From Candidatus Krumholzibacteriota bacterium (GTDB lineage Bacteria > Krumholzibacteriota > Krumholzibacteriia > JACNKJ01), in contig JAFGBK010000125.1 of NCBI GenBank assembly GCA_016933175.1, forward strand, positions 1 to 33,923: DNA of 33,923 nucleotides, read 5' to 3'. A program made the translations under genes and the position numbers. The notes under the pieces were generated by a model that saw nothing but the letters and a program-made list of their open reading frames with translations, was not told the origin of the DNA and searched no databases. Below are positions 22,515 through 31,700 of this stretch, one piece after another. Numbering within the stretch: position 1 is the first letter of the stretch; every line of letters starts with the position of its first letter.

Positions 22515-23749
22515 GGGTGCTGGCCATCCAGAACTGCGAGATCGAGGGCTTCGGCCTCTACACCGGGCTGCTCGCCGGCGCCGGCCACGCCCTGACCCTG
22601 GTCCAGGCCTGGCGCGGCGCGCCCCTGCCGCCCCACGACGCGGTCGACGCCGTGCTCGTCGGGGGCACGCCGATCTCGGCGAACGCCGTCGACGACCACG
22701 ACTTCCTGCGCCGCGAGCGCGACTGGCTGGCCCAGGCCCTGGCCCGCGGCCTGCCCTGCCTGGGGATCTGCTTCGGCGCCCAGGTCCTGGCCGGCCTTCT
22801 CGGCGGGGCGGTGACGCGCTGCGCGGAGATGGAGATCGGCGTCGCCGAACTCGCCCTCACCGACGCCGGCCGCGCGGATCCGCTCCTGGCCGGCTTCCCC
22901 GACCGCTTCCCGGTCTTCCAGTGGCACGCCGACGCCTTCGCTCCGCCGCCGGGCGCGCGCCTGCTGATCGAGGGCGCGGCCTGCCGGCACCAGCTCTTCC
23001 GCCGGGGGACGGTCGTGGGCCTGCTCTTCCACCTGGAGGTGACGGCCGCCGAGGCCGCCCGCTGGGCCGCGGCCTACGCTGGCGAGGCGGCCGCCGCCGG
23101 CAGGAGCGCGGAGGACATCGAGATGGAGTGCCGCCGCCACGAGGCGGCCATGGCCGGCCTCGCCGCGCGCCTGATGGCGGGATTCCTCGCGTTGGCGCGG
23201 CCGGCGGCGGGCGCAGGCGCGGCGCCGGCCGTCCGCCCCGGGGAGGAGCCCGTCACGATCCGACCCTTCCGCCCCGCCGACGCGGCGGCCTGCCTGCGCC
23301 TGCGCGCCGAGGCCTTCACCCGCGTGTTCGCCGACCAGATGCCGGCGGCAGCCGTGGCCGGCGGCATCCAAGCCTGGACGCCCGCGAGCTTCGCCCGTGC
23401 GGCCGAGGAGCGGCCCACCTTCCTGGCCGAGTCGGCGGGGGAGACCGTGGGCTTCGCCACCCTGCGCTTCCTCGACGCGGAGACGGCCGAGCTGCTCTAC
23501 CTCTATGTCGACCTGGCTCGCGCGCGTCGCGGCGTGGGCACGCGCCTGCTGCGCCACGTGGAGGACTGGCTGCGCCGCCACCGGCCCGCCGTCCGCCGCC
23601 TGGAGCTGGACACGGCCGTGCCCGCCACCAACCAGGCCTTCTACGAGAAGCAGGGCTACCACGCCGTCGGCGCGGGACGCGTGGAGTACCCCGACGGCAG
23701 CGAGGCGCCCACGACGCGGATGGCCCGCGCGCTGCGTCCGGACGACTAG
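22511..23749 (+). CDS. Class I glutamine amidotransferase fused to GNAT acetyltransferase
   Basis: One continuous 412-residue frame joins two enzymes. Residues 1-180 are a GATase1 domain with nucleophile Cys87 in GICFGAQ, WHAD at 138-141 and the His174/Glu176 pair in FHLE. This resembles the stand-alone GuaA-like amidotransferases. After a helical and Ala/Pro-rich linker (about 180-246), residues 248-408 form a GNAT domain with TIRPFRPADAAAC, YLYVDLARARRGVGTRLL (acetyl-CoA loop) and FYEKQGYHAVG. The start overlaps the stop of the RdhA-like gene as ATGA, so the two proteins are made together. Catalytic residues of the first half are intact. No known pathway uses this fusion, and no substrate can be assigned. 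Confidence 0.85.
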   Translation: MRVLAIQNCEIEGFGLYTGLLAGAGHALTLVQAWRGAPLPPHDAVDAVLVGGTPISANAVDDHDFLRRERDWLAQALARGLPCLGICFGAQVLAGLLGGAVTRCAEMEIGVAELALTDAGRADPLLAGFPDRFPVFQWHADAFAPPPGARLLIEGAACRHQLFRRGTVVGLLFHLEVTAAEAARWAAAYAGEAAAAGRSAEDIEMECRRHEAAMAGLAARLMAGFLALARPAAGAGAAPAVRPGEEPVTIRPFRPADAAACLRLRAEAFTRVFADQMPAAAVAGGIQAWTPASFARAAEERPTFLAESAGETVGFATLRFLDAETAELLYLYVDLARARRGVGTRLLRHVEDWLRRHRPAVRRLELDTAVPATNQAFYEKQGYHAVGAGRVEYPDGSEAPTTRMARALRPDD

Positions 23750-23825
23750 ATCCGGCCCGCCGTCGCGGTGGGCGCGGGCCCGGGATCGGCTTGCGCGGCC
23801 GCGCGGGCGGGCGGGCCGCCGGCCC

Positions 23826-24155
23826 TCAGTCCTCCGGCGGGGCCAGCGTGACGAGGGTGGCCCCCCAGCCGCTTCCGTCGCCCGCCAGGCGGTAGCCGGT
23901 CACGAAGGGCAGCGACTCCAGGACCGCGTGGACGACGCGCCGCAGCGTCCCCGTCCCCTTGCCGTGGACGATGCGCGCCTCCAGGATGCCCCGCCGCCGG
24001 CACTCGGCCAGGTAATCCGGCACGAGGGCCTTCACGTCCCGCGGGTGGAAGGTGTGCAGGTCCAGCACGCCGTCGATGGGCTGCTCGATGGCGCCCTCGC
24101 CGCCGGGCGGATCCGCGTCACGGTTCCGTGGCGGGTCCACGTCACTCCCCGGCAT
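23826..24155 (-). CDS. Smr-domain protein
   Basis: This 109-residue protein is a stand-alone Smr domain, as found at the C-terminus of MutS2, and probably acts as a small nuclease or nucleic-acid-binding module. It has LDLHTFHPRDVK and the loop RIVHGKGTGTLRR, ending in a GWGATLVTL strand. The ATG at 24155 overlaps the preceding FGE-like gene by 14 bases but has no clear ribosome site. GTG at 24140, four bases after GGGGAG, is a credible alternative giving 104 residues. It is expressed from the same strand as the FGE-like gene and converges with the GATase-GNAT gene. The family call is strong; the substrate (DNA or RNA) is open. Confidence 0.85.
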   Translation of the reverse strand: MPGSDVDPPRNRDADPPGGEGAIEQPIDGVLDLHTFHPRDVKALVPDYLAECRRRGILEARIVHGKGTGTLRRVVHAVLESLPFVTGYRLAGDGSGWGATLVTLAPPED

Positions 24156-24969
24156 CGCGCACGCAGCGGAAGCCGCCGGCGAAGTCCAGCCAGTAGGCCG
24201 GCAGGGCGTTACGCTGATGGACGCGGCAGCAGTAGGGCCCCGAATGCCAGCCGCCGCCCCGGATGACGCGGAAGCGCCCCGCGTCCGGTCCGGGCGGGTC
24301 GTCCCCGGGCGAGTGCTGGTAGTAGTCCGGATCGTACCAGTCGGCGACCCACTCCCAGACGTTGCCCGTCATGTCGTGGAGGCCGTAGCCGTTGGGCGGG
24401 AAGCTGCCCACGGGCAGCGTGCCGCCGTAGCCGGCGCGCCAGGTGTTGGCCGTGGTGGAGTCCACGCTGGCGCCGCGGTCGTAGGGCATGCCGGCGAGGC
24501 CGCCCCGCGCGGCATACTCCCACTCGGCCTCGGTGGGCAGGCGCTTGCCCACCCACTCGGCGTAGGCCATGGCATCGCCACTGCTGACTCCCACCACGGG
24601 GTGCTCAGGGAAGTCCGGCCCGCAGCGGAACTCCACGACGCCCCAGAAGACGGGCAAGGAGTGCCCCGTCGCATCGCAGAAGGCACCGTACTCGGCGCAG
24701 GTGACCTCGCAGCGGTCCATCCAGAAGGCGTTCAGGCGCACCCGGTGGGCCGGGCTCGCGTCGTCGCCATCGTCGTCGCCCATGACGAAGGCGCCGGCGG
24801 GGATCAGGACCATGTCGTCGGCGGGGAGCGCGGTGCCCTCCCCGGCGGCCGCCGCGCCGCCGGCCCGCTCGTCGGGCGTCGTCTCGCCGGCAGCCGCCGC
24901 GCCGCCGCCCGCCATGCCCCCGGCCGCCGCCATCAGCAGCGCCAGCAGCGCCGTCTTCGCAGTGCGCAT
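24142..24969 (-). CDS. Secreted SUMF1/formylglycine-enzyme-like protein, likely non-canonical
   Basis: This 275-residue protein starts at the second of two adjacent ATG codons (24972 and 24969), the better spaced from GGGAGG, and has a signal peptide with an Ala/Gly-rich region. The FGE-sulfatase fold is evident from MVLIPAGAFVMGDDDGD, FWMDRCEVTCAEYGAFC, KRLPTEAEWEYAARGG, MTGNVWEWVADW and a final GGFRCVRD. Formylglycine enzymes use a Cys pair in the GGSW-x-C-x4-C stretch. Here the sequence is GGGWHSGPYCC, so the first Cys is replaced by Ser243 and only Cys247/248 remain. No sulfatase gene is present. It may be a binding or structural relative acting outside the cytoplasm. It overlaps the Smr gene. 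Confidence 0.85.
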   Translation of the reverse strand: MRTAKTALLALLMAAAGGMAGGGAAAAGETTPDERAGGAAAAGEGTALPADDMVLIPAGAFVMGDDDGDDASPAHRVRLNAFWMDRCEVTCAEYGAFCDATGHSLPVFWGVVEFRCGPDFPEHPVVGVSSGDAMAYAEWVGKRLPTEAEWEYAARGGLAGMPYDRGASVDSTTANTWRAGYGGTLPVGSFPPNGYGLHDMTGNVWEWVADWYDPDYYQHSPGDDPPGPDAGRFRVIRGGGWHSGPYCCRVHQRNALPAYWLDFAGGFRCVRDAGE

Positions 24970-25142
24970 CATGCCTCCCTTCCGCCCGGCAGGGCTCGCC
25001 CGGAGCATACACCGCCCGGCATCGGTCAGAAACCTTTTCCCCCGGCGGCGGTAGTTGGGCTATCCTGACCCCGCTCGATCCCGCCCTGACCTCCCGGCAT
25101 CGGACCCCGCGCCGCGCGCGCGGCCAGCAAATGGGAGGATCC

Positions 25143-27020
25143 ATGTACCCGCGCATCTCATCTCGCGTTCGGCTCCTGGCCGCGGCGCTGGCGCTCGCCT
25201 GCCTGGCGGCGCCGGCCGTCCTGTCCGCCGAGCCGGTGCCCTTCGACGCGGAGCACTGGCGGATCCAGGGCCAGGTCGTCGAGTTCGAGGGCCGCCAGGC
25301 CCTGCAGGGCAGCGCCACGCTCCTGGACCGCACCTTCGCCGACGGCGTCCTGGAGGTGGACGTCTACTTCCCCGACGACGACGCCCGCGCCTATCCCGGC
25401 ATCTGGTTCCGCATGGCCTCGCCCACCGAGGGCGAGCGCTTCTACATCCGGCCCCACCGGGCCGACCTCTACGCCGACGCGCTCCAGTACTGCCCCGTCA
25501 TCAACGGCGAGAGTCCCTGGCAGCTCTACAGCGGCGACGGCTACACGGCGGCAGCGTCCCTCGACGAGGGCCGCTGGCTGACCCTGCGCCTGGAGGTGAA
25601 GGGCGCGCAGATGCGGGTCTTCCTCGGCGACCTCGCGACGCCCGCCCTGGAGGTGCCCGCCCTCGCGGGCACCGTCGCCAGCGGCGGCGTGTTCCTGGAG
25701 GCCCAGCCCGGCATGGCCTACCTGGCGGACTTCCGCATCGAGGACGCGGTGGACTTCACCATCGAGGCGCCGCCCGTGGCGACGCCCGTCGGCACCATCA
25801 CCGAGTGGGAGGTCTCCCAGCCCTTCACCCTGCGCGAGCTGGACCGCGCCGCGCCGCCCGGCCGGGACGTCCTCGCGCGCGCCGCCTGGACGAAGGTGAC
25901 CAGCACCGCCAGCGGCCTGGTGGACGTGTCGCGCCTCGCGCCGCGCCAGGGCCGCGAGCCGGACTTCGTCGTGGCCCGCACCACCCTGCGTGCCGAGCGC
26001 GACGAGATCCGCCGCCTGCAGGTGGGCTACAGCGACTGGGTGGCCGTGGTCCTCGACGGGCGCCCGATCTGGTCGGGCAACAGCGGCTACCGCTCCCGCG
26101 ACGACTCCTTCCTGGGCATCATCGGCCTGTTCGACACGGTCCACCTGCCCCTGAAGCGGGGCCGCAACGAGCTGATGCTGGTAGTCCTGGAGGGCTTCGG
26201 CGGCTGGGGCTTCATGGCCCGCGACGGCGAGGCCACCTACCTCCGCCGCGGGCTGAAGCCCCTGTGGGAGCGCAAGGGCTTCAGCAGTCCCGAGTCCGCC
26301 CTCTGGGACGAGGAGCGCGGCGCCATCTACGTTTCCAACTACGACTGGTACGCCTACGCGCCCGGCGCGGGACGGCAGTTCCTCTCGAAGCTCGACGCGG
26401 ACGGCGAGCTGGCGTCGCTCCACTGGATCGACGGCCTCAGCAACCCGACGGGCATGGCCCTGTTCAACGGCCGCCTCTGGGCCGTCGAGCGCGGCGCCGT
26501 CGTGGAGATCGACCCCGACGCGGGCGCCGTCATGGCCCGCCACGCGCTGCCCGAGACCCGGCTGGCCAACGACGCCGCTGCCGGCGAGGGCGGCCTCTTC
26601 GTCTCGGACAGCCGCGCGGGGCTGGTCTACCGATGGAACGGCGAGGCCTTCGACATCTGGCTGCGGGGCGGCGAGCTGGCGGGCGTCAACGGCCTCTGCG
26701 TCGCGGGCGGCACCCTGTGGCTGCTCTGCGGCGACGCCCTGCGGGCTGCCGACCTGGCGACCGGCGCCCTGCGCACGGTGACGCGCTTCGCCGGCGGCGG
26801 CCTGGACGGCATCGCGTCCGACGGCCGCGGCGGCTTCCTCGTCTCCCAGTTCAACGGGCGTGTCCACCGCGTGAGCGCCGGCGGCGGGCAGGAGCTGCTG
26901 CTGGACATCACCAACACGGACCACGGCTGCGCCGACATCGGCTTCGCGCCGGGCCGGGGGCTGCTGCTGGTGCCGTCGACCATGGACGACACCGTGCTGG
27001 CCTACCGCCTGCGCGACTGA
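25143..27020 (+). CDS. Secreted LamG-like/beta-propeller protein (SMP-30/NHL-like)
   Basis: This 625-residue exported protein has a signal peptide (about 1-28, ending VLSAEP). Residues 30-205 resemble the concanavalin-like fold of DUF1080/LamG glycan-binding domains (RTFADGVLEVDVYFPDDD, GIWFRMAS). Residues 215-360 form a beta-sandwich (WVAVVLDGRPIWSGNSGYR, KRGRNELMLVVLEGFGGWGF) like a galactose-binding domain. Residues 370-625 form a propeller of SMP-30/NHL type with repeated LWAVERGAVVEIDPDAG and GGLFVSDSRAGLVYR blades. It may bind or process an extracellular sugar or lactone, but catalytic metal ligands could not be confirmed. ATG 25143 follows GGGAGG. It is divergent from the FGE-like gene. 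Confidence 0.8.
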   Translation: MYPRISSRVRLLAAALALACLAAPAVLSAEPVPFDAEHWRIQGQVVEFEGRQALQGSATLLDRTFADGVLEVDVYFPDDDARAYPGIWFRMASPTEGERFYIRPHRADLYADALQYCPVINGESPWQLYSGDGYTAAASLDEGRWLTLRLEVKGAQMRVFLGDLATPALEVPALAGTVASGGVFLEAQPGMAYLADFRIEDAVDFTIEAPPVATPVGTITEWEVSQPFTLRELDRAAPPGRDVLARAAWTKVTSTASGLVDVSRLAPRQGREPDFVVARTTLRAERDEIRRLQVGYSDWVAVVLDGRPIWSGNSGYRSRDDSFLGIIGLFDTVHLPLKRGRNELMLVVLEGFGGWGFMARDGEATYLRRGLKPLWERKGFSSPESALWDEERGAIYVSNYDWYAYAPGAGRQFLSKLDADGELASLHWIDGLSNPTGMALFNGRLWAVERGAVVEIDPDAGAVMARHALPETRLANDAAAGEGGLFVSDSRAGLVYRWNGEAFDIWLRGGELAGVNGLCVAGGTLWLLCGDALRAADLATGALRTVTRFAGGGLDGIASDGRGGFLVSQFNGRVHRVSAGGGQELLLDITNTDHGCADIGFAPGRGLLLVPSTMDDTVLAYRLRD

Positions 27021-27024
27021 GCGG

Positions 27025-27046
27025 GCGCCGCGACGAAGGGCGGCGC
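27025..27046 (+). terminator. Hairpin after the propeller gene
   Basis: GCGCCGC (27025-27031) pairs with GCGGCGC (27040-27046) with an eight-base loop, starting four bases after the stop codon. A 13-base direct repeat GCGGGCGCCGCGA occurs at 27021-27033 and 27050-27062. No U tract is present. Confidence 0.3.
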
Positions 27047-27181
27047 GGGGCGGGCGCCGCGAGGCGGGATGGCGGCCGGGATCGCCCGCGATTATCGCTG
27101 TCGTGTATCGGAATCGTGATGTAGGGTCGCGGTGCCTGCCGGCTCGCGCGAGCCGGGTACTCTCACGACAGGAGGAGGGCC

Positions 27182-27559
27182 ATGGCCAATGCGCTGCTCG
27201 TGATCGGCGGCGTTCTGAATCTCGTCTTCGGGGCCTATCACGTCTGGCTGAGCCGGGCGATCCGGGCGTCGGCGAGCCTGCTGCCCATCGACCGGGGTTT
27301 CTTGCAGATCTTCAATCTCGGCACGACGATCCTGGTCCTGTTCTTCGCCTACGTCTCCTTCTTCCACCGGCGCGAGCTCGTCGACACCGCGCTGGGCAGG
27401 ACCACGCTGGTCTTCGTCTTCGCCTTCTTCCTCGTGCGCCTGGTGGCCCAGCTCCTCTTCCTGGGGTTCTGGCTGCCGATCGTCGCGGGCTGCGCCGTCA
27501 CCGCCGCGCTCTACCTGGTCCCGCTCTTCCTGCGCCGGGAGCCGGTCCGGACGCCGTAG
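27182..27559 (+). CDS. Small four-helix membrane protein of unknown function
   Basis: The 125-residue protein is almost wholly hydrophobic and carries about four membrane helices: ALLVIGGVLNLVFGAYHVWL, IFNLGTTILVLFFAYVSFF, LVFVFAFFLVRLVAQLLFL and a last helix near residues 98-118. Polar turns contain HRRELVD and a basic C-terminus. The start ATG has a very strong GGAGGAGG ribosome site. It is separated from the propeller gene by 161 bases containing a hairpin, so separate transcription is possible. It converges with the glycosyltransferase gene only 28 bases away. I do not recognise a family with confidence. Confidence 0.75.
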   Translation: MANALLVIGGVLNLVFGAYHVWLSRAIRASASLLPIDRGFLQIFNLGTTILVLFFAYVSFFHRRELVDTALGRTTLVFVFAFFLVRLVAQLLFLGFWLPIVAGCAVTAALYLVPLFLRREPVRTP

Positions 27560-27587
27560 ACCATCGGGGCGGGGGAGATACGCGGAT

Positions 27588-28691
27588 CTACCGGGAGCCC
27601 GCCAGCTCCGCGTAGAGGGCGTAGGTCTGCTCGGCCACGCGGTCCCAGGAGTAGCGGGCCAGGGCGTGTTCGCGGGCGGCGCGCCCCGAGGCGGCCACGG
27701 TGGCCGGGCTGTCCAGCAGTCGGCGGAGCTGTGCGCGCAGGTCGTCCACGTCCTTGCTGGCGAAGCGATGCCCCACCTCGGCCACCAGCTCCAGGTTCTC
27801 GGGGATGTCGCTGCTGAGCACGCAGCAGCCGTAGCTCATGGCCTCGAGCAGGGCGATGGACAGGCCCTCGATCTCCGAGGGCTGGCAGTAGACGTAGGCG
27901 TTGCTGTACAGCTCGTCCAGGAGGCTGCCGCTGACGAATCCCGTGAAGACGACCCGCGGATCACTGGCGGCCAGTTCCCGCAGCCCGGCAACATAGCGGT
28001 CCTCGTGCAGGCCCTCGCCGGCGATGACCAGCTTCTTGTCGGTCTCCAGGCCGCGGAAGGCGCGGATCAGGTGGTGGGCCCCCTTCTCGGGCGTCAGGCG
28101 CGCGATGAAGAAGACGTAGCCGCGCCCTTCCAGCCCCCAGCGCTCGGCGATCTCCCGCGGCTCGCGCACCGTCGGCGCCTGGATGCCGTTGGGGATGGCG
28201 GCCACCTCCGCGCCGAACTTGCGCCGGTAGTACTCGCGCAGCACCTGCGAGACGACGATGGTGCGGTTCGGGAAGCGCGCGCTGAAGGATTCGCAGGCGC
28301 GCAGGTAGGCCGTGGCCAGGCGCCCCCACTTGGCGCGCTGCCAGTCGAGGCCGTGCACGGTGACCACGGTCCGGTGCCCCGCCAGGCGGGGCAGCCAGGC
28401 GAAGACGCTGGGCCCCAGCGCGTGGTAGTGGACGATGCCCCGCCGCCGGAAGAGCACGTCCAGGGTGGCCAGGAGGGCGTAGAGGATGGTATCCAGGTGC
28501 TTGGTGCGGACGGTGGGCAGGCGGCGGATGCGCACGCCCTTGTAGTCGCCCATGGGCGGGACGTAGTATCGGCGGGCGTAGACGGTGATCTCCGCCCGCC
28601 CGGCCAGCCGGGTGGCGATCTCCTCGATGTGCCGCTCGATCCCGCCCTGCGTGGTGGGGATGCCGCGCGTACCGATGTGATAGATCCTCAT
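27588..28691 (-). CDS. Glycosyltransferase family 4 protein (DUF1972-type N-terminus)
   Basis: This 367-residue GT-B enzyme should transfer a sugar from an activated donor onto a lipid-linked or polysaccharide acceptor at the inner membrane face. The opening HIGTRGIPTTQGGIERHIEEI matches the DUF1972/rhamnosyltransferase-like acceptor domain. The C-terminal donor domain has FIARLTPEKGAHHLI and the E-x7-E motif in EIEGLSIALLEAMSYG. The start is ATG 28691, with only a weak ribosome site upstream. It stands apart from other glycan genes, diverging from addB. The class is clear; donor and acceptor sugars cannot be read from sequence. Confidence 0.9.
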   Translation of the reverse strand: MRIYHIGTRGIPTTQGGIERHIEEIATRLAGRAEITVYARRYYVPPMGDYKGVRIRRLPTVRTKHLDTILYALLATLDVLFRRRGIVHYHALGPSVFAWLPRLAGHRTVVTVHGLDWQRAKWGRLATAYLRACESFSARFPNRTIVVSQVLREYYRRKFGAEVAAIPNGIQAPTVREPREIAERWGLEGRGYVFFIARLTPEKGAHHLIRAFRGLETDKKLVIAGEGLHEDRYVAGLRELAASDPRVVFTGFVSGSLLDELYSNAYVYCQPSEIEGLSIALLEAMSYGCCVLSSDIPENLELVAEVGHRFASKDVDDLRAQLRRLLDSPATVAASGRAAREHALARYSWDRVAEQTYALYAELAGSR

Positions 28692-28788
28692 GCGGCGGGG
28701 CCCCTCGGCAGCCGCGGCCGCACAGCCGGCCGGGCAGGGGCATCCTACGGAGGCCCCGCGCGCAGTGTCAAGCCGGGGGGAGGCATCC

Positions 28789-31700
28789 TTGCACGAGCTC
28801 GTGGTGGGGCCGGCCGGATCGGGGAAGACCCGCCGCTGCGTGCAGCGCTGCCTGGAGGCCCTGGCCGCGCGCCGCCCGGTGCTCTACCTGGTGCCCAACC
28901 GGGACGAGGAGCTCCAGCTCCACCGCCGCCTTCTCGACGCGGTGCCCGCCGATGGTCTCCTCCTGCCGGGCGTCGAGCGCTTCCAGGGCCTGGTGCGGCG
29001 CATCCTCGACCGCGCGGCGCCGGGCTGGGCGCCCTGGGATCCCCTGGCGCGCCGGCTGCGCGTGGAGCGCCTGCTGCACGCGGCGGATGCGGGCGCCCTG
29101 GGCGCCGGCGCGCGCACGGCGGGCTTCGCCGCCCAGCTCGACAGCCTGCTCGCCGAGCTGGACGACGGCGGCGTGGCGCCCGCCGAGCTGGCGGACCTGG
29201 CCGGCCGCCTGGCCCGCCGGCGGGACCGCGAGCGCGTGGCCGCCCTGGCCCGCCTGCAGGCGGCGCTCCGCGACGAGGCGGCGCCTAGGCTGGATCACGG
29301 CGCCGCCCTGCGCCGGGCCTGCGAGGCCCTCGAGGCCGAGCCGGAACTGCTGGCCGCCGAGGACGGCGGGCGTCCGGTCCTGATCGTCGACGGCTTCAGC
29401 AACCTCACCCCCCTGCAGATCCGCCTGCTCGACGCCCTGGTGGCCGGCGCCGACGCGGCCTGCCTGGCCCTCTGCCTGGATCCCCGCGACCTCGACGCCC
29501 CCGCGCCGCGGCCGCCCTTCGAGCGTTTGCACGTCCTGGCGCTGCGCTACGCCGAACGCCCCGACTGGCGCGTGACCCGCCTCGCGGAGCCCCGGCGCTA
29601 CGCGGCGCCGGCTCTGGCGGGGCTCGCCACCCGGCTTTTCCGCGGGTCGGGGGGGGGAGATCTGGATCCCGGCGACTGCCTGACGGAGCTCGTGGGTGCC
29701 ACGCCCCGCGACGAGGCCGAGGGCGTCCTGCGCGAGCTGCGCCTGGCCCTGGCCGGCGGCACGCCGCCGAACCGCATCGCCGTCCTGGCGCGCGACGACA
29801 GCCTGGTGGACCTGCTGGCCGGGCTGCTCGCGCGCGAGGGCATCCCCTTCCACGCGCGGCGGCGCGGGTCCCTGGCGCGCCTGCCCCTGGCCGACCTGGT
29901 CCTGGCCCTGCTGGACTGGGCCACGGGCCTGCGGCCCGTGGCCGACCTGCCGCGCCGCCTGCGCGGCGGCTACTCGGACCTGGACGACGCCACCCTGGCC
30001 GGCCTCCAGCGGCGGGCCCGCGAGGTGGGCGTGCCGCTGGGCGTCGGCTGGGACGCCTTTCTCGACGAAGCCCGCGCCGGGCGCGGCACGGGCGCGCGGG
30101 ACGGCGCCACCCCGCTGGACGCATCCGCCGCCCGGGAGCCGGCGGACGGCGGCGCGGCGGCCGGTGGCGCCGCGCGTGCGCGGCCCGAGCCGGCCGACCC
30201 GGCCTGGGACTGGCTGCACTGGAGTCGCGGCCTGCCGGCGGGCACCATCGACGGCGCGACCTGGCGCCGCGAGATCCTGGATCCCCTGCTGGACCTGCTG
30301 CGCCGCCGTCTTCTGCGGCGAGGCGCCACCGCCCTCGCGCGCAGCGAGTTCGCGGCCGCGCCCCTGCGAGAGCTGCGCCTGGACCTGCCGGCCCTGGAGC
30401 ATCTGGCGGAGGCGGGACGCCTCCTCGGCGAGGCCGGAACGCCCGGCGGTCTCGCGGCGGCCCCGCCCGCCTGGGTTCGCGCCTTCCGGCGCGCCGTCGA
30501 GGCCCGGATGGTGCCCGAGCGCCTGGGCTGCGAGGGGGGCGGCGTCGCGCTGGGCAATCCCCTCGCGGTGAGGCTGCCGGAGCTGGACCTGGTCTTCGTC
30601 TGCGGCCTCAACGAGGGCCGCTTCCCGCCGCCGGTGCGCGAGCATCCCCTGCTGCGCGAGAGCGAGCGGGAGCTGCTGGCCGAGGCGGGGCCGCGCCTGG
30701 CCTCGCGGCGGGATCGCCAGGCCGAGGAGCGCTACCTCTTCTACGTGGCCGTCACGCGGGCCGCGCGCCGCCTGGTGCTGAGCCGCGCCCAGCGCGACGA
30801 GCAGGGGCGGCAGCTCGCGCCGAGCCTCTTCCTGCTCGAGCTGGGGACGCTCCTCGCGGCATCCCCGCCGCGCCTGATGAGCCCGCCTCGCTCCCTGCCC
30901 GGGAAGCTGCGCGCGCCCCTGGGCCGCCGCCACCTCCTGCAGGCCGTCCTGCTGGCGGCTGGCGGGCGCGAGGCGACCGCCCTGGCTGAAGCGGCCGAGG
31001 CCTTCCTGGCCGATCGCGGCGACGGCCTCCTGCTGGCGGCGGCCCGCCGCCGCCGCGCGGAGCCCGGCCTGGCCGGCGATCCCGGCCTGGCGCCGCACCT
31101 GGCGGCCCGCGAGCGCTTCAGCCCCACGCAGCTCGAGGACTACGCCGACTGCCCCTACCGCTGGCTGGCCGGCCGCCTGCTGAACCTGGAGGAGGCGGAG
31201 GATTACGAGGCCGGGCCGCGGGAGGAGGGGGCCCTCTACCACGCCGCCCTCGAGCGCCTCTGGCGCGAGGCCGACGGGGATCCCGCCGCCCTGGCCGATC
31301 CCGTCACGCGACGCGCGCGCCTGGCGTCGGCCTTCGCCGCGGCGCGGGGCGAGCTGGCCGCGGAGCACCCGTCGCTTCTCATGCCGCGCTTCGCCGCCGA
31401 GGACGCGCGGCGCGTCGAGCGCCTGGACGCCTTCCTGGCGCGGGACCTGGCGCGCCTGGCGGCGACGGGGGCGCGTCCGGACCCCACCGGCCTGGAGCGG
31501 GACTGGATCCTGGATTCCGCCGCGCTGCCCGGCGCGGGCACGGACGAAGTCGCTGGCGGGGACGCGAAGCCCGGCGCGGCCGGCGCCGCGGGCGGACCCT
31601 TCACGCTGGCGGGCCGTGTGGACCGCGTGGACCGCCTGCCCGGCGGTGAGGTCCTCGTCCTGGATCTCAAGCGCGGTGATCCCAAGCCGGAGGCGGCGGG

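Noticed and set aside
22511..23749. Possible frameshift joining two separate genes
   Set aside because: The frame is continuous with a plausible Ala/Pro linker, and no start codon with a good ribosome site separates the halves.
24142..24969. Sulfatase-activating enzyme
   Set aside because: The paired active-site Cys motif is incomplete and no sulfatase gene is nearby.
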